Of a DNA stretch of 64,000 bases, positions 27,829 through 37,106 are shown piece by piece; position 1 is the stretch's first letter, and every line of letters starts with the position of its first letter. The notes beneath the pieces are model-generated. The model searched no databases and was not told the origin of the DNA. It worked only from the letters and a program-made list of their open reading frames with translations. The stretch lies in contig CAIOBP010000025.1 in the NCBI GenBank assembly GCA_903856295.1, positions 21,074-85,073 of the forward strand, read 5' to 3'. The translations under genes were made by a program, and so were the position numbers. This stretch comes from an uncultured Rhodospirillales bacterium. GTDB taxonomy: Bacteria > Pseudomonadota > Alphaproteobacteria > Azospirillales > Azospirillaceae.

Positions 27829-27996
27829 ACTACCGCGTTGCAAAACAAAGATTTTTGGTGACGAAAGCCCTTGGGGTGGGTAAAGTTGCTTACAGTAAAG
27901 GCGCGCGGGACAAGCCCGGATAAAAGGGCGGCCGTAGAGCCAAGAAAAGCGGCCTGGGTTTCGGGAGGAAGCGCCAGGACGGTGTCGGGGGTTCCG

Positions 27997-28569
27997 TCAG
28001 CGGCTGTAGCCGCTGAAACCGTTGCGACAGGCAACCTGCCAAGGTGGATCGATGGCTTCGAGCCAGGCGAACACCGGGCAGTCGGGCTGATGGGCACCGG
28101 GCAGGTAGCCGATGCTCATCAGAAATTCCCCAACCACCTCGCCACCCATGAAGACCAGATTGGCGCGGAACAGGCTCAGCCAATCGGCCTTGGCGCGAGG
28201 GTGGTGCGCGGCGATCCAGGCCGCGAACGAGCCGGCCTCATCTTGAAGGCGCAGCAGGCGGCGGGCATTTTCGATCACCGCGTCGACCTTGCGCCGGTTG
28301 CGGATGATGCCGGCATCGGCGAGCAGGCGGGCGCGCTCGGCCTCGCCATAGGCCGCGACCCGCGCGATCTCGAAATCATCGAAGGCGGCACGGAAGGCGG
28401 CGCGCTTTTTCAGCACGGTCAGCCACGACAGCCCGGCCTGATTGATCTCCAGGGCCAGACGCTCGAACAGCGCCCGGTCGCAGCTCACGGGAAAGCCGTA
28501 TTCCTGGTCGTGATAGGGTTCGTGCCAGGGGTGCCCCGGCGCGTCCCGGCAATAGACGATCGCAGCCAT
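27997..28569 (-). CDS. tag: DNA-3-methyladenine glycosylase I
   Basis: Base-excision enzyme that removes 3-methyladenine from DNA. 190 residues. Zinc-snap residues are visible: Cys7 with a downstream His in the YCRDAPGHPWHEPYHD region, and the C-terminal HQPDC (H-x3-C). The catalytic Glu lies in LEINQAGLSWLTVLKKR. ATG 28569 gives the family start; the open frame continues upstream only as a shadow of the methyltransferase gene. It starts eight bases after the methyltransferase stop, so it may share that transcript. A repair glycosylase next to a DNA methyltransferase is notable, but these enzymes act on different methyl adducts. Confidence 0.95.
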   Translation of the reverse strand: MAAIVYCRDAPGHPWHEPYHDQEYGFPVSCDRALFERLALEINQAGLSWLTVLKKRAAFRAAFDDFEIARVAAYGEAERARLLADAGIIRNRRKVDAVIENARRLLRLQDEAGSFAAWIAAHHPRAKADWLSLFRANLVFMGGEVVGEFLMSIGYLPGAHQPDCPVFAWLEAIDPPWQVACRNGFSGYSR

Positions 28570-28576
28570 GGCGAAA

Positions 28577-30646
28577 CTATAGCAAAGCAACCAGGAACAG
28601 GGCCAGCCTGTCGAGCGCTTCCGCCTCGCCGGCAGCCAGCGTGCCGCCCCGGCCGGTGATGGCGCGGGCCAGCGCCGACACTTCGCGGTGCCCGGCGTTG
28701 GCGGGGTCGTAGCTGGGAAGGCGCAGGGTCTCGACCACGCCAGTCCCCAGACCGAGAGCGGCGGCGTATGATGTAATCGCTTCCGAAATGATTGGAGCGT
28801 TGAGCAGGCCGGTGAGGTAGGCGGCCTCGTCCTCATTCGATACGGGAACGAAATAAAGTTTGTGATCGGGCACCGCCACCGTGGCCCCCAGCAGCGGATC
28901 CTCCACCGGCCCGAGATAGGCGGCGGCGAAGCGGCTGGAGATTTCCCGCCACAGCACCTTCCAGGGCGCGAAGCTGTAGGGGCCGGTGCTCCAACTCGAC
29001 CAATAGGGTTGCCTGGCCTGATAGCGCCGGAAGCTGGCCCGGCGCCGCAACTCCGCCTCGAACGGCTGGAACCACGCGAAGGTGCGCGGGCAGGTCGCGG
29101 GCAGGTCCGGGTCGCCATGCATGCCGCGCTGGGGGATGATCACCCGCAAGTCCGGGTCGGGCGCGATGTGAAAGGGCGTGAGCCCCCGGCCACGCAGCAG
29201 CGGAAACAGGTGGGTGGGTTCGATCTCGGCCTCAAGGCGCGGCAGCTCCGGAGAGCGGCCAAGCTCGGGATGATTACGAATGCGAACCAACCCATCCCCG
29301 GCATTCGTTGCGCTTACGAAATAAATTCCGTTGCGATCGGTGGTCACGCCCTTGCGGGCACGGTAGGCGGCCGGGGCGCCGGCATCGAACAGGCGCCGCC
29401 AAAGCGCGTGATGCCCGGCGCTGCCCTTGAGCCAGGGGCCATCGGCGGTCCCCGGCACCGGCGCCGCCAGCACCTCGCGCGCCGCCCCGTCCCGCCCCAG
29501 CACCCGGTAGGGCACCGGCCATTGGGTGCCACCGCTCCCGGCTTCCAGCAGCAGCAGCACCGGGTGGACCGACACCCCGTCGAACGGCGCGACAGCCTTG
29601 AAATCATCCACCGCCAGCACCCGGCAGGGTCCGGCCGGACCGGGGGGGGCAAAGCGGCGGAAGCCCTGACCCGAGGCGCTCGCGAACAGCGAACCGGTCA
29701 GGTAGAAAGCCAGCCGCCCCCCCGGCCGCAACCAGCGCTCGAGAGCGCACAAGGTGACCAGCGCCGCAACGTCGATTTCTATTCCGCCAACGTAATGATG
29801 ATCGGCGCTCAGGCCGAAGCGCTGACACAGCGGCTTCAGCGCCGCCGCCTGACCCGGCGGCAGGCGGCTGGCCTTGACCCAGGGCGGATTGCCGGCGATG
29901 AAGCCGACCCGGGGAATCGTTACGATATCAGAATAATCGAAAACACTGCCCAGACGGACCGGCATCGCCACCGGCCGGGCCGGGTCGAGCGCCGCCGCCA
30001 TGGTCACGGCCAGCGCCGCCTTGGCGGTCAGCACCGCCAGCGGATTGATGTCGAGGCCGTGGAGTCCGCTCAGCGCCCGCTCCGCCCCGACCCCGGCGGC
30101 CATGCCCCGCCTCAGGGCTTCGACCAGGAACACCCCCGAGCCGCAGGTCGGATCCAGCAGCTCCTGCCCGGGCTGCCAGCCCAAGCGATCAAGAGCGTGG
30201 GCGGCAAGGCCGGGCGGCGTGTAGACCTCGCCAAGCGACCGGCGCAGCGACGGCGGCACCAAACGCTGGTATAGCCCGGACCGGGCCGGCGCGGCGGCAA
30301 GGGCGGAAATCAACGCCTCCACCTCGGCGGCCAGTGGCGGGGCGGCGGCGGCCAGACAGTCGAACGGGGTGACGCCGGGAAAGTCGGCCAGTCCGGCCCC
30401 GGTGAAACCATCGTCCCGATGCAGCCAGCCCAGCCGCGACGACTCGGCCAGCCGGTGCCTGAGCGCGGGCAGCGCCGCCGCCACCTCGACCCGCGCCGCC
30501 AGCGCGATCAGGGCATGGAGGGCGAAAAGCCGCTCCGGGTTCGCAACACCATGACCGCACAGCGCCCGCCAGCCGGCGAACCCTGGCGGTTCGTCCGCCC
30601 GCACCGACGTTTCGAGAGCGGCCAGGGCGGCCTCGAAGCCGCTCAC
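28577..30646 (-). CDS. Orphan N6-adenine DNA methyltransferase (Eco57I/TaqI-like)
   Basis: 689 residues. The motif order is that of gamma-type adenine methyltransferases: motif X GEVYTPPGLAAHAL (about 135-150), motif I LLDPTCGSGVFLVEAL (about 160-175), GLDINPLAVLTAKAAL, and the catalytic motif IV GNPPW (about 249). The C-terminus with YSFAPWKVLWREISSRF and VPDHKLYFVPVSNEDEAAYL resembles a TaqI-type target-recognition domain. I see no PD-ExK nuclease motif in the 130-residue N-terminal extension and no restriction gene beside it. GTG 30646 overlaps the kinase stop by four bases (GTGA). It could be a regulatory or solitary modification enzyme, or a IIG-type enzyme whose nuclease part I fail to recognise. 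Confidence 0.82.
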   Translation of the reverse strand: MSGFEAALAALETSVRADEPPGFAGWRALCGHGVANPERLFALHALIALAARVEVAAALPALRHRLAESSRLGWLHRDDGFTGAGLADFPGVTPFDCLAAAAPPLAAEVEALISALAAAPARSGLYQRLVPPSLRRSLGEVYTPPGLAAHALDRLGWQPGQELLDPTCGSGVFLVEALRRGMAAGVGAERALSGLHGLDINPLAVLTAKAALAVTMAAALDPARPVAMPVRLGSVFDYSDIVTIPRVGFIAGNPPWVKASRLPPGQAAALKPLCQRFGLSADHHYVGGIEIDVAALVTLCALERWLRPGGRLAFYLTGSLFASASGQGFRRFAPPGPAGPCRVLAVDDFKAVAPFDGVSVHPVLLLLEAGSGGTQWPVPYRVLGRDGAAREVLAAPVPGTADGPWLKGSAGHHALWRRLFDAGAPAAYRARKGVTTDRNGIYFVSATNAGDGLVRIRNHPELGRSPELPRLEAEIEPTHLFPLLRGRGLTPFHIAPDPDLRVIIPQRGMHGDPDLPATCPRTFAWFQPFEAELRRRASFRRYQARQPYWSSWSTGPYSFAPWKVLWREISSRFAAAYLGPVEDPLLGATVAVPDHKLYFVPVSNEDEAAYLTGLLNAPIISEAITSYAAALGLGTGVVETLRLPSYDPANAGHREVSALARAITGRGGTLAAGEAEALDRLALFLVALL

Positions 30647-31881
30647 AACGGTCCGGCCAATATCCGCTTGGCCGGAAAGCGCAAAATCACCGTGGTCCCG
30701 ACTCCGACCGTGCTGGTCAGCCTGACCTCGCCATCATGAAGGCGCATCAGCGAACTCGCGATCGGCAGGCCAAGACCGACCCCGCGGTTGCGCCTCGTGA
30801 TCATGGTATTGCCGGGCTGGAACGGCTCGAAAAGCTCGCCCAGGCGCTCGGCCGGAATGCCGACGCCGGTATCGGCGACGCTCACCTCCAGGCCATCGCT
30901 GGCGCGGGTGCAGCCGATCGTAACCCGTCCGCTGTGATGGGCATACTTAACGGCATTGTCAATGATATGGCGCAGCGCTTGATTAAGCGCCCTGCGATCC
31001 GCAAGCAGGACGGGCGCATCACTCGAAACGGCATTCACGATCGTCGCATGCGGAAGCTTGCGCAGCCTCGGCACCGAACCGATCGCCGCGTCGACGATGT
31101 CTCCGGGCCTGACCGCCTCTTCGAGCAACGGCACCTTGCCGGCGTCCAACTGGGCCAGTTCAAGAATATCGTCGATCACCGCCAGCAACTGATGGCCACT
31201 GGTGACGATGTTGCCCAGATAATCGCGGTAGATCGGCGAGCCCAGCGGCCCCCGGGTCTCGGCACACATGAATTCGGAAAAGCCGATGATGGCGTTGAGC
31301 GGCGTGCGCAACTCGTGGCTCATATGGGCGAGAAACTGCGTCTTGGCCTGACTTGCCCGTTCGGCCAGATTCTTGGCCACCAGCAGTTCGTATTCCATGC
31401 GCTTGCGCTCGGCGATTTCCTCGGTGAGCGCGCGGGTGCGTTCGTCCACCCGCTCTTCCAACTCGTCGTGAGCCCGGCGCAAGGCTTCCTCGATCTTACG
31501 GCGCTCCAGATGATTGTGCACCCGCGCCCTGACGATCGCCGGCACGATCGGCTTGGCGATATAATCGATGGCGCCGGCTTGCAGGCCCTTGGTTTCGTCT
31601 TCCTCCTCGGTGCGGCCGGAGACGAAGATCACCGGAATATCCCGGGTCCGAACGCTGGCCTTGAGGCGCTCGCAGAGCTGATAGCCGTCCATGTCCGGCA
31701 TCATGACGTCGAGCAGGATCAGATCGGGACGCTGCTCGAGCGCCAACTCCAGGCCGTCGAGCGCACTCACCGCCGCCAGAATCTCGTGATCCGCGGCCAG
31801 AATCGCCCGCAGGCACTCGATGTTGGCGGGCGCGTCGTCCACGATCAGGATGGTCGAGCGCAAGGAGGTTGGGTCGGGCAT
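30643..31881 (-). CDS. REC-first histidine kinase coupled to DNA methyltransferase
   Basis: 412 residues: receiver at about 8-125 (LILLDVMMPDMDGY, YIAKPIVP), a coiled coil at about 130-175 (ELEERVDERTRALTEEIAER), HisKA with SHELRTPLNAIIGFSEF (about 185) and HATPase_c with HIIDNAVKYAHH and GVGLGLPIAS. No membrane segment. ATG 31881 begins MPDPTSLRSTILIVDD; an in-frame upstream start would add ten residues. Its stop overlaps the methyltransferase start by four bases. It has the same layout as the kinases at 6657 and 12943. Cognate partners are unknown. Confidence 0.91.
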   Translation of the reverse strand: MPDPTSLRSTILIVDDAPANIECLRAILAADHEILAAVSALDGLELALEQRPDLILLDVMMPDMDGYQLCERLKASVRTRDIPVIFVSGRTEEEDETKGLQAGAIDYIAKPIVPAIVRARVHNHLERRKIEEALRRAHDELEERVDERTRALTEEIAERKRMEYELLVAKNLAERASQAKTQFLAHMSHELRTPLNAIIGFSEFMCAETRGPLGSPIYRDYLGNIVTSGHQLLAVIDDILELAQLDAGKVPLLEEAVRPGDIVDAAIGSVPRLRKLPHATIVNAVSSDAPVLLADRRALNQALRHIIDNAVKYAHHSGRVTIGCTRASDGLEVSVADTGVGIPAERLGELFEPFQPGNTMITRRNRGVGLGLPIASSLMRLHDGEVRLTSTVGVGTTVILRFPAKRILAGPL

Positions 31882-32078
31882 GATCCGGCGAAACCTGACA
31901 GCGACAAACAAAATCCATGGTTGCCGAACGCCGCAGCGCCAGCCAATGTTATTAACGATCCGTTAATCTGCTGGCGCTGTCAAGACAATCAAGGGCTGCT
32001 GACGGCTCTCTGGGCAATTGTCGGCACGGCGCGGCGGTGGCATAGTCCAGCCTACCGCGAAGCCATGGGAGAGTGCGG

Positions 32079-35000
32079 ATGTCCTCCGCCGCTGCGATCG
32101 TCCGCGACCCCAACGTCAGCCAGCGCGACGCCTCGGATCCGGCGGCCTCGGTCTGGGTCGCGGCCTCGGCGGGCTCCGGCAAAACCAAGGTGCTGACCGA
32201 CCGGGTGCTGCGCCAGATGCTGGCCGGCACGCCGCCGGCGCGGATTCTCTGCCTGACCTTCACCAAGGCGGCGGCGGCCGAGATGTCGATCCGCATCAAC
32301 CGCACCCTCGGCGAATGGGCGACCGTGGAGGATTCCCGGCTTGAGGACGCGCTGGCCGCCCTCACCGGCGCCCGCCCGAGCGCCGACAGCTGCCGCGAGG
32401 CGCGGCGGCTGTTCGCGCGGGTGATCGACTGCCCGGGCGGCATGAAACTCCAGACCATTCACGCGTTTTGCCAATCGTTGCTCCGGCGCTTTCCCCTCGA
32501 GGCGGGGCTGGCTCCGCATTTCGAGGTGATGGACGACGCCACCGCCACCGAGTTGCTGGAGCAGGCGCGCGGCACCGTGCTCAATCAGGCGCGGCGTGAC
32601 CCCGACAGCCCGCTCGGGCGGGCGCTGGCGCGGCTGACCACCGACCTGCACGAGGACGGGCTGGGCGCGCTGATGAGCGAGTTGGCCGGCGAACGCGGCC
32701 GGCTGCGGCGGATTCTCGAGGGTCACGGCGGGCTGGAGCCGACTCTCGCCGAAGTGCGCCACCTGCTCGGGGTCACGGCGGGCGAAAGCGCCGAGGCGAT
32801 CACCGCCGCCGCCTGCGCCGACCGGGCCGCCGATCTCACCGGTTTGCGCCGGGCCTGCATCGCCCTGGACAAGGGCTCGGCCACCGATCAGGAGCGCGGA
32901 CGCACCCTCGCCGGCTGGCTGTCGGCGCCCGCCCCCGACCGGCTCGCCGGCTTCAGCGACTATGCCGACTTGTTTCTGACCAAGGAGGAGACGCCCCGGA
33001 AAACCCTGATCACTAAGAAAGCCGCGTCTTATGATATGACTTCTCAGGATATCCTGACCACCGAGGCGGCACGGCTTCAGGCGGCGCTGATCCGCAGGAA
33101 GGCGGCGGGAGTGGCCGAGGCGACCGGAGCCCTGCTCGGTTTCGCCGAGGCGCTGCTGGCGGTCTACACCCGGCTCAAGGGCTCGCGGGCCTTGCTGGAT
33201 TACGACGACCTGATCCTGGCCGCCCGCGACCTGCTCGAGCGCGAGGGGGTGGCACCCTGGGTGCTGTTCAAGCTCGATGGCGGTCTCGACCACATCCTGA
33301 TCGACGAGGCCCAGGACACCAACCCCGAGCAATGGCAGGTGATCGAGCGGCTGGCCGAAGAGTTCTTCTCGGGCCAGGGAGCGCGCCCCGGCCCACGGGA
33401 GCCGGTGCGCACGGTGTTCGCGGTCGGCGACGAGAAGCAGTCGATCTTTTCGTTTCAACGCGCGGATCCGCGGGAATTCGCACGGCTGCGCGAGCATTTC
33501 CGGAGACGGGTCGAGGCGGCGGCCCAGACCTGGCGGCAGGTGCGGCTCGATATTTCCTTCCGCTCGACGGCGGCGGTACTGCGGGCGGTCGATGGCGTGT
33601 TCGCCCGTGACGAGGCGCGCGACGGCGTCGCCTTCGATCCCGGCGTGGCGATTCGGCATTTTTCCTTCCGGCGCGGACAGGGCGGGCTGGTCGAGCTGTG
33701 GCCGCCGGTCCGTCCCGAGGAGCCGAAGGAGCAGGCGCCCTGGCAGGCGCCCCTGGTTCGCGAGGCGGCGGACCAACCCTCCTCGCGCCTTGCCGCCGCC
33801 ATCGCCACCACCATCCGGGGCTGGCTCGACCGGGGCGAACGGCTGGAGTCCAAGGGTCGCGCCGTGCGGCCGGGCGACATCATGGTGCTGGTGCGGCGGC
33901 GCGGCGGCTTCGTGCCCGAGTTGGTGCGGGCGCTGAAGGAACGCGGCGTGCCGGTGGCCGGCGTCGACCGCATGGTGCTGACCGGCCAGCTCAGCGTCAT
34001 GGACATGATGGCGCTGGCCGAATTCCTGCTGTTGCGCGAGGACGATCTCCGGCTGGCCGAGGTGCTGAAGGGGCCGTTCATCGGCCTGAACGAGGAGGAG
34101 CTGTATCGTCTGGCCTTCGGGCGCACCGGCCATTTGTGGCAGGCGCTGGCGGCACGGGCCGGCACCGAGGGGCCGGAGTCGCGCTATGGCCGCGCCCATG
34201 GCTGGCTGGAGGCGCTGCTCGCCGCCGCCGACTTCTCCCCGCCCTATGAGTTCTTCGCCGGCGTGCTGCATCGTCCCTGCCCGGCCGACGCTGTCAGCGG
34301 CTTGCGGGCGGTGCTCGGCCGGCTCGGCGCCGAGGCGCGCGATCCGCTCGACGAATTCCTCAACACCACCCTGGCCTTCCAGCGCGGCCACGCGCCATCG
34401 TTGCAGGCGTTTCTGCACTGGCTGGTCTCGGCCGAGTCGGAGATCAAGCGCGAGCAGGAACAAGGCGGCCCCGAGGGCGGCGTGGTCCGGATCATGACCG
34501 TGCATGGCGCCAAGGGCTTGCAGGCACCGATCGTGTTCCTGCCCGACACCACCGGCAAGCCGGTGCAGAGTGCGCGCATCCTTTGGCCCGAGGATGGCCG
34601 CACCGTGCCGCTCTACGCCCCGCGCCGGTCCCAGGAGGAAAGCCGCTGCGCCGAGGCGCGCACGGCCGCCGACCGCCGCCGCGACCAGGAATACCGCCGC
34701 CTGCTCTATGTCGCGCTGACCCGGGCCGAAGACCGGCTGATCGTCTGCGGCTGGCTGACCAAGGGCCGCCCCGAACCCGCCGAGGGCAGCTGGTACGCCC
34801 TGACCGCCGCGGCGCTGAACGCCGATCCGATTGCGACGCCGTTTCAATTTACAGGCCCCTGGGGTGGAGACGGCGTTCGGCTTCAGGAGCCCCAGACCGC
34901 CCCGGTGGCCGCGCCCGGCGCCGCCACCGTCTCACAGGCGCTGGCACCGCTGCCACCCTGGGCGTGCGACCCGGCGCCGCCCGAGCCCGAGCCCTCCCGG

Positions 35001-35570
35001 CCGCTGACCCCCTCGCGGCCCGACGAGGACGACTCGGCGGTGCGCTCGCCCCTGGGCAACGACGATGGCCGGCGCTTCCGCCGGGGCCTGCTGCTGCACC
35101 GGCTGTTCGAAACCCTGCCCGAACTGAGCCCCGAGGTGCGCGCGGCCGCAGCTCGCCGCTTTCTCGCCCGCCCGGGCCACGGACTCGATGACTCCAGCCG
35201 CGAGGCGATGGTCGCCGAGGCGCTGGCGGTGCTCGATCACGCCGAATTCGCGCCGCTGTTCGGACCGGGCAGCCGGGCCGAGGTGCCGGTGGTCGGCACC
35301 GTCGGCGGACGGGTGCTGTCGGGTCAGATCGACCGCCTGCTGGTGCGAAACGGCGAGGTCTGGATCGTCGATTACAAGACCAACCGGCCGCCGCCCGAGA
35401 CCGTGGCCGGAGTCGCGGCGGGCTATCTGCGCCAGATGGCCAGCTATCGCGCGGCGGTGCGGTTGATCTATCCCGGCCACCGGGTGCGCTGCCTGCTGCT
35501 CTGGACCGACGCCCCGCGCCTGATGGAATTGCCCGAAACCGTGCTCGACGGCGTGACGGCAACGGCCTGA
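32079..35570 (+). CDS. addA: Double-strand break repair helicase-nuclease AddA
   Basis: 1163 residues, subunit A of the AddAB complex that processes DNA ends for recombination. UvrD-type helicase motifs are in order: AASAGSGKTKVL (Walker A), TFTKAAAAEM, LIDEAQDTNPEQW, GDEKQSIFSFQRADP, and TVHGAKGLQAPIVFLPDT. The C-terminal RecB-type nuclease carries GQIDRLL and VDYKTNRPPP. ATG 32079 has GGGAG upstream. In most alphaproteobacteria addB lies immediately before addA; here the upstream gene is a divergent kinase and no addB is in the window. Confidence 0.96.
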   Translation: MSSAAAIVRDPNVSQRDASDPAASVWVAASAGSGKTKVLTDRVLRQMLAGTPPARILCLTFTKAAAAEMSIRINRTLGEWATVEDSRLEDALAALTGARPSADSCREARRLFARVIDCPGGMKLQTIHAFCQSLLRRFPLEAGLAPHFEVMDDATATELLEQARGTVLNQARRDPDSPLGRALARLTTDLHEDGLGALMSELAGERGRLRRILEGHGGLEPTLAEVRHLLGVTAGESAEAITAAACADRAADLTGLRRACIALDKGSATDQERGRTLAGWLSAPAPDRLAGFSDYADLFLTKEETPRKTLITKKAASYDMTSQDILTTEAARLQAALIRRKAAGVAEATGALLGFAEALLAVYTRLKGSRALLDYDDLILAARDLLEREGVAPWVLFKLDGGLDHILIDEAQDTNPEQWQVIERLAEEFFSGQGARPGPREPVRTVFAVGDEKQSIFSFQRADPREFARLREHFRRRVEAAAQTWRQVRLDISFRSTAAVLRAVDGVFARDEARDGVAFDPGVAIRHFSFRRGQGGLVELWPPVRPEEPKEQAPWQAPLVREAADQPSSRLAAAIATTIRGWLDRGERLESKGRAVRPGDIMVLVRRRGGFVPELVRALKERGVPVAGVDRMVLTGQLSVMDMMALAEFLLLREDDLRLAEVLKGPFIGLNEEELYRLAFGRTGHLWQALAARAGTEGPESRYGRAHGWLEALLAAADFSPPYEFFAGVLHRPCPADAVSGLRAVLGRLGAEARDPLDEFLNTTLAFQRGHAPSLQAFLHWLVSAESEIKREQEQGGPEGGVVRIMTVHGAKGLQAPIVFLPDTTGKPVQSARILWPEDGRTVPLYAPRRSQEESRCAEARTAADRRRDQEYRRLLYVALTRAEDRLIVCGWLTKGRPEPAEGSWYALTAAALNADPIATPFQFTGPWGGDGVRLQEPQTAPVAAPGAATVSQALAPLPPWACDPAPPEPEPSRPLTPSRPDEDDSAVRSPLGNDDGRRFRRGLLLHRLFETLPELSPEVRAAAARRFLARPGHGLDDSSREAMVAEALAVLDHAEFAPLFGPGSRAEVPVVGTVGGRVLSGQIDRLLVRNGEVWIVDYKTNRPPPETVAGVAAGYLRQMASYRAAVRLIYPGHRVRCLLLWTDAPRLMELPETVLDGVTATA

Positions 35571-35697
35571 CAGCCGATTTTTCTTGCGGATCGTGCCGAG
35601 GCTCGTGTTAGGAAATGAGTAAGATGTCGGACGGCCATGGCTAAGCTGTGGCTGCGATGTTTGGTTTGTGCGGGTTTATTGGCAGGAGACGGGTGTC

Positions 35698-36333
35698 ATG
35701 TCCTCATATCTTCAGTTGGCCGGCGATCCCACCATCGTGGCTCCGCCCCCGCCCGTTCCGGCCGGAACCGTGCAGCAGCTGGGCGCGAAGGCCGGTGAGG
35801 TCGCGGGCAAGGTCGGCGCCGCCGCCGCCGATGCCGCCAAGCAAGCCGGAACGATCGCCGTCGATGCCGCCAAACAGGCCGGAGCCGCGGCCTCCGACGT
35901 CGCCGGCAAGGCCGGGACGCTGGCGGTCGACGCCGCCAAGCAGGCCGGAACCGCCGCCAGCACCGCCGCCGCCAAGGCCGGCGCGGTGGCCAATGACGCC
36001 GCGGTTCAGGTCGGCAGCGCCGCCAAGGCCATGAAGGATGTGGTGGTCAAGGCCACCGGCACCGCCGAGCAGGTCAATCAGCTCGGCACCGCCGCCAGCA
36101 ACGCCGTGGCCAAGGTCGGCACCGCGGTGGATTCGTTCGGCACCGCCGTCGGCAAGGCCGGGGCCGCCGCGAGCAAGAGCGCCGAGACCTGCTCCAGCTC
36201 CTTCGTCTCGATCTGGGGCGACCTGTGGAACGGATCGTTCGGACAGGCCGGCAACGACAGCCTGACCGCTCTGTCCAGTTGCTCCCAGTCGGTGGCCACC
36301 GCGCTCAAGGCGCTGCTGGCGTTTTTCATCTGA
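35698..36333 (+). CDS. Alanine-rich amphipathic repeat protein
   Basis: 211 residues. A low-complexity central region repeats variants of (T/A)xAxDAAKQAGxxA with an 11-residue periodicity (about residues 28-130), as in LEA-like or phasin-like amphipathic helices. The N-terminus has a PPPPVP stretch and the C-terminus a short hydrophobic end with three cysteines. No signal peptide. ATG 35698 with CAGGAG upstream. I do not recognise a family; surface binding to membranes or granules is possible but not shown. Confidence 0.7.
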   Translation: MSSYLQLAGDPTIVAPPPPVPAGTVQQLGAKAGEVAGKVGAAAADAAKQAGTIAVDAAKQAGAAASDVAGKAGTLAVDAAKQAGTAASTAAAKAGAVANDAAVQVGSAAKAMKDVVVKATGTAEQVNQLGTAASNAVAKVGTAVDSFGTAVGKAGAAASKSAETCSSSFVSIWGDLWNGSFGQAGNDSLTALSSCSQSVATALKALLAFFI

Positions 36334-36391
36334 GCAGGCTGGTGATCAGGCTGGCCCCGGCACCGCGCCGTCCTTTTACCGGGCGATCCCC

Positions 36392-37087
36392 ATGAAACCG
36401 ACGCAACGCGGAGCCGGCAACTGGCATGGATTCGCTATCGATGGCGACATGCACACCTGCTGGCTGTGCAAGAGTCCGGTTTCATCGAAGGCCTTGCGCT
36501 GCCCGAGTTGCGGGGCCCTTCAGCCCCTGCACGAAACCAATCATTTCGCGCTGCTCGGCCTGGAGCAGCGCTTCGATCTCGACCTGGAGATCCTTGAGCG
36601 GCATTACGCCTCGGCCCGGCGCACTCTCGATCCCGAGCGGGTGGCCATCAAGACGCCGAAGGCCGGCGAGCTGGCCAAGCACTATGTCGACCTGATGTCG
36701 GCCGCTTTCGAGACCCTGAAGAATCCGGTGACCCGGGCGCGCTATCTGCTGGGCCTGCTCGACGCCGAAGCCAAGGCCCGGGGCGAGCCGCCGACGGTGA
36801 CCGGCGAAGCCTCGGCCGCCAACCATAACGGGCTCAATCAGGACGATCTCGAGGAGTTGGCGCGCGCGGTCGAGGACGCCCCCGACGCCTCCAGCCTCGA
36901 CCGTCTCGGCGCCCGCACCGTCGGTGGCATCGAGGGCTGCATTCACTCCTTGTCCACCGCTTTCAGGGCCGGACGCGTCGGAGAGGCACGGCTGGCTCTT
37001 GCTCATCTCGACCGTTTGGAGCATCTGTCTGCCGAAGTCCGGCGACGGCGCCAGCAAATGTGTCCGCCCAAGAAATTCGAACCCTGA
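36392..37087 (+). CDS. hscB: HscB-like Fe-S co-chaperone with degenerate J domain
   Basis: 231 residues. An N-terminal tetracysteine site (CWLCK and CPSCG, about 23-43), as in zinc-binding HscB/HSC20, is followed by [15 protein letters not shown], a J-like helix pair, and the C-terminal HscB oligomerisation domain. The expected HPD tripeptide between helices II and III is not there: the segment reads [10 protein letters not shown] where relatives have an HPDRF-like sequence. That motif is needed to stimulate the Hsp70 partner HscA. The next gene is ferredoxin and hscA is absent between them. ATG 36392; an in-frame ATG at 36449 would begin just before the cysteines. The role without HPD is uncertain. 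Confidence 0.85.
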   Translation: MKPTQRGAGNWHGFAIDGDMHTCWLCKSPVSSKALRCPSCGALQPLHETNHFALLGLEQRFDLDLEILERHYASARRTLDPERVAIKTPKAGELAKHYVDLMSAAFETLKNPVTRARYLLGLLDAEAKARGEPPTVTGEASAANHNGLNQDDLEELARAVEDAPDASSLDRLGARTVGGIEGCIHSLSTAFRAGRVGEARLALAHLDRLEHLSAEVRRRRQQMCPPKKFEP

Positions 37088-37106
37088 CCTTCCGGAGCGC
37101 GTTTCC

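Noticed and set aside
27829..27996. Possible small gene between cca and tag
   Set aside because: Open frames here are shadows or lack a start site; nothing recognisable is present.
28577..30646. Calling the methyltransferase a BREX PglX or a full type IIG restriction enzyme
   Set aside because: None of the other BREX genes is present and no PD-ExK nuclease motif is visible in the N-terminal extension.
32052..34847. Minus-strand open frame of 931 codons opposite addA
   Set aside because: All AddA helicase motifs are on the plus strand; the antisense frame shows no family pattern.
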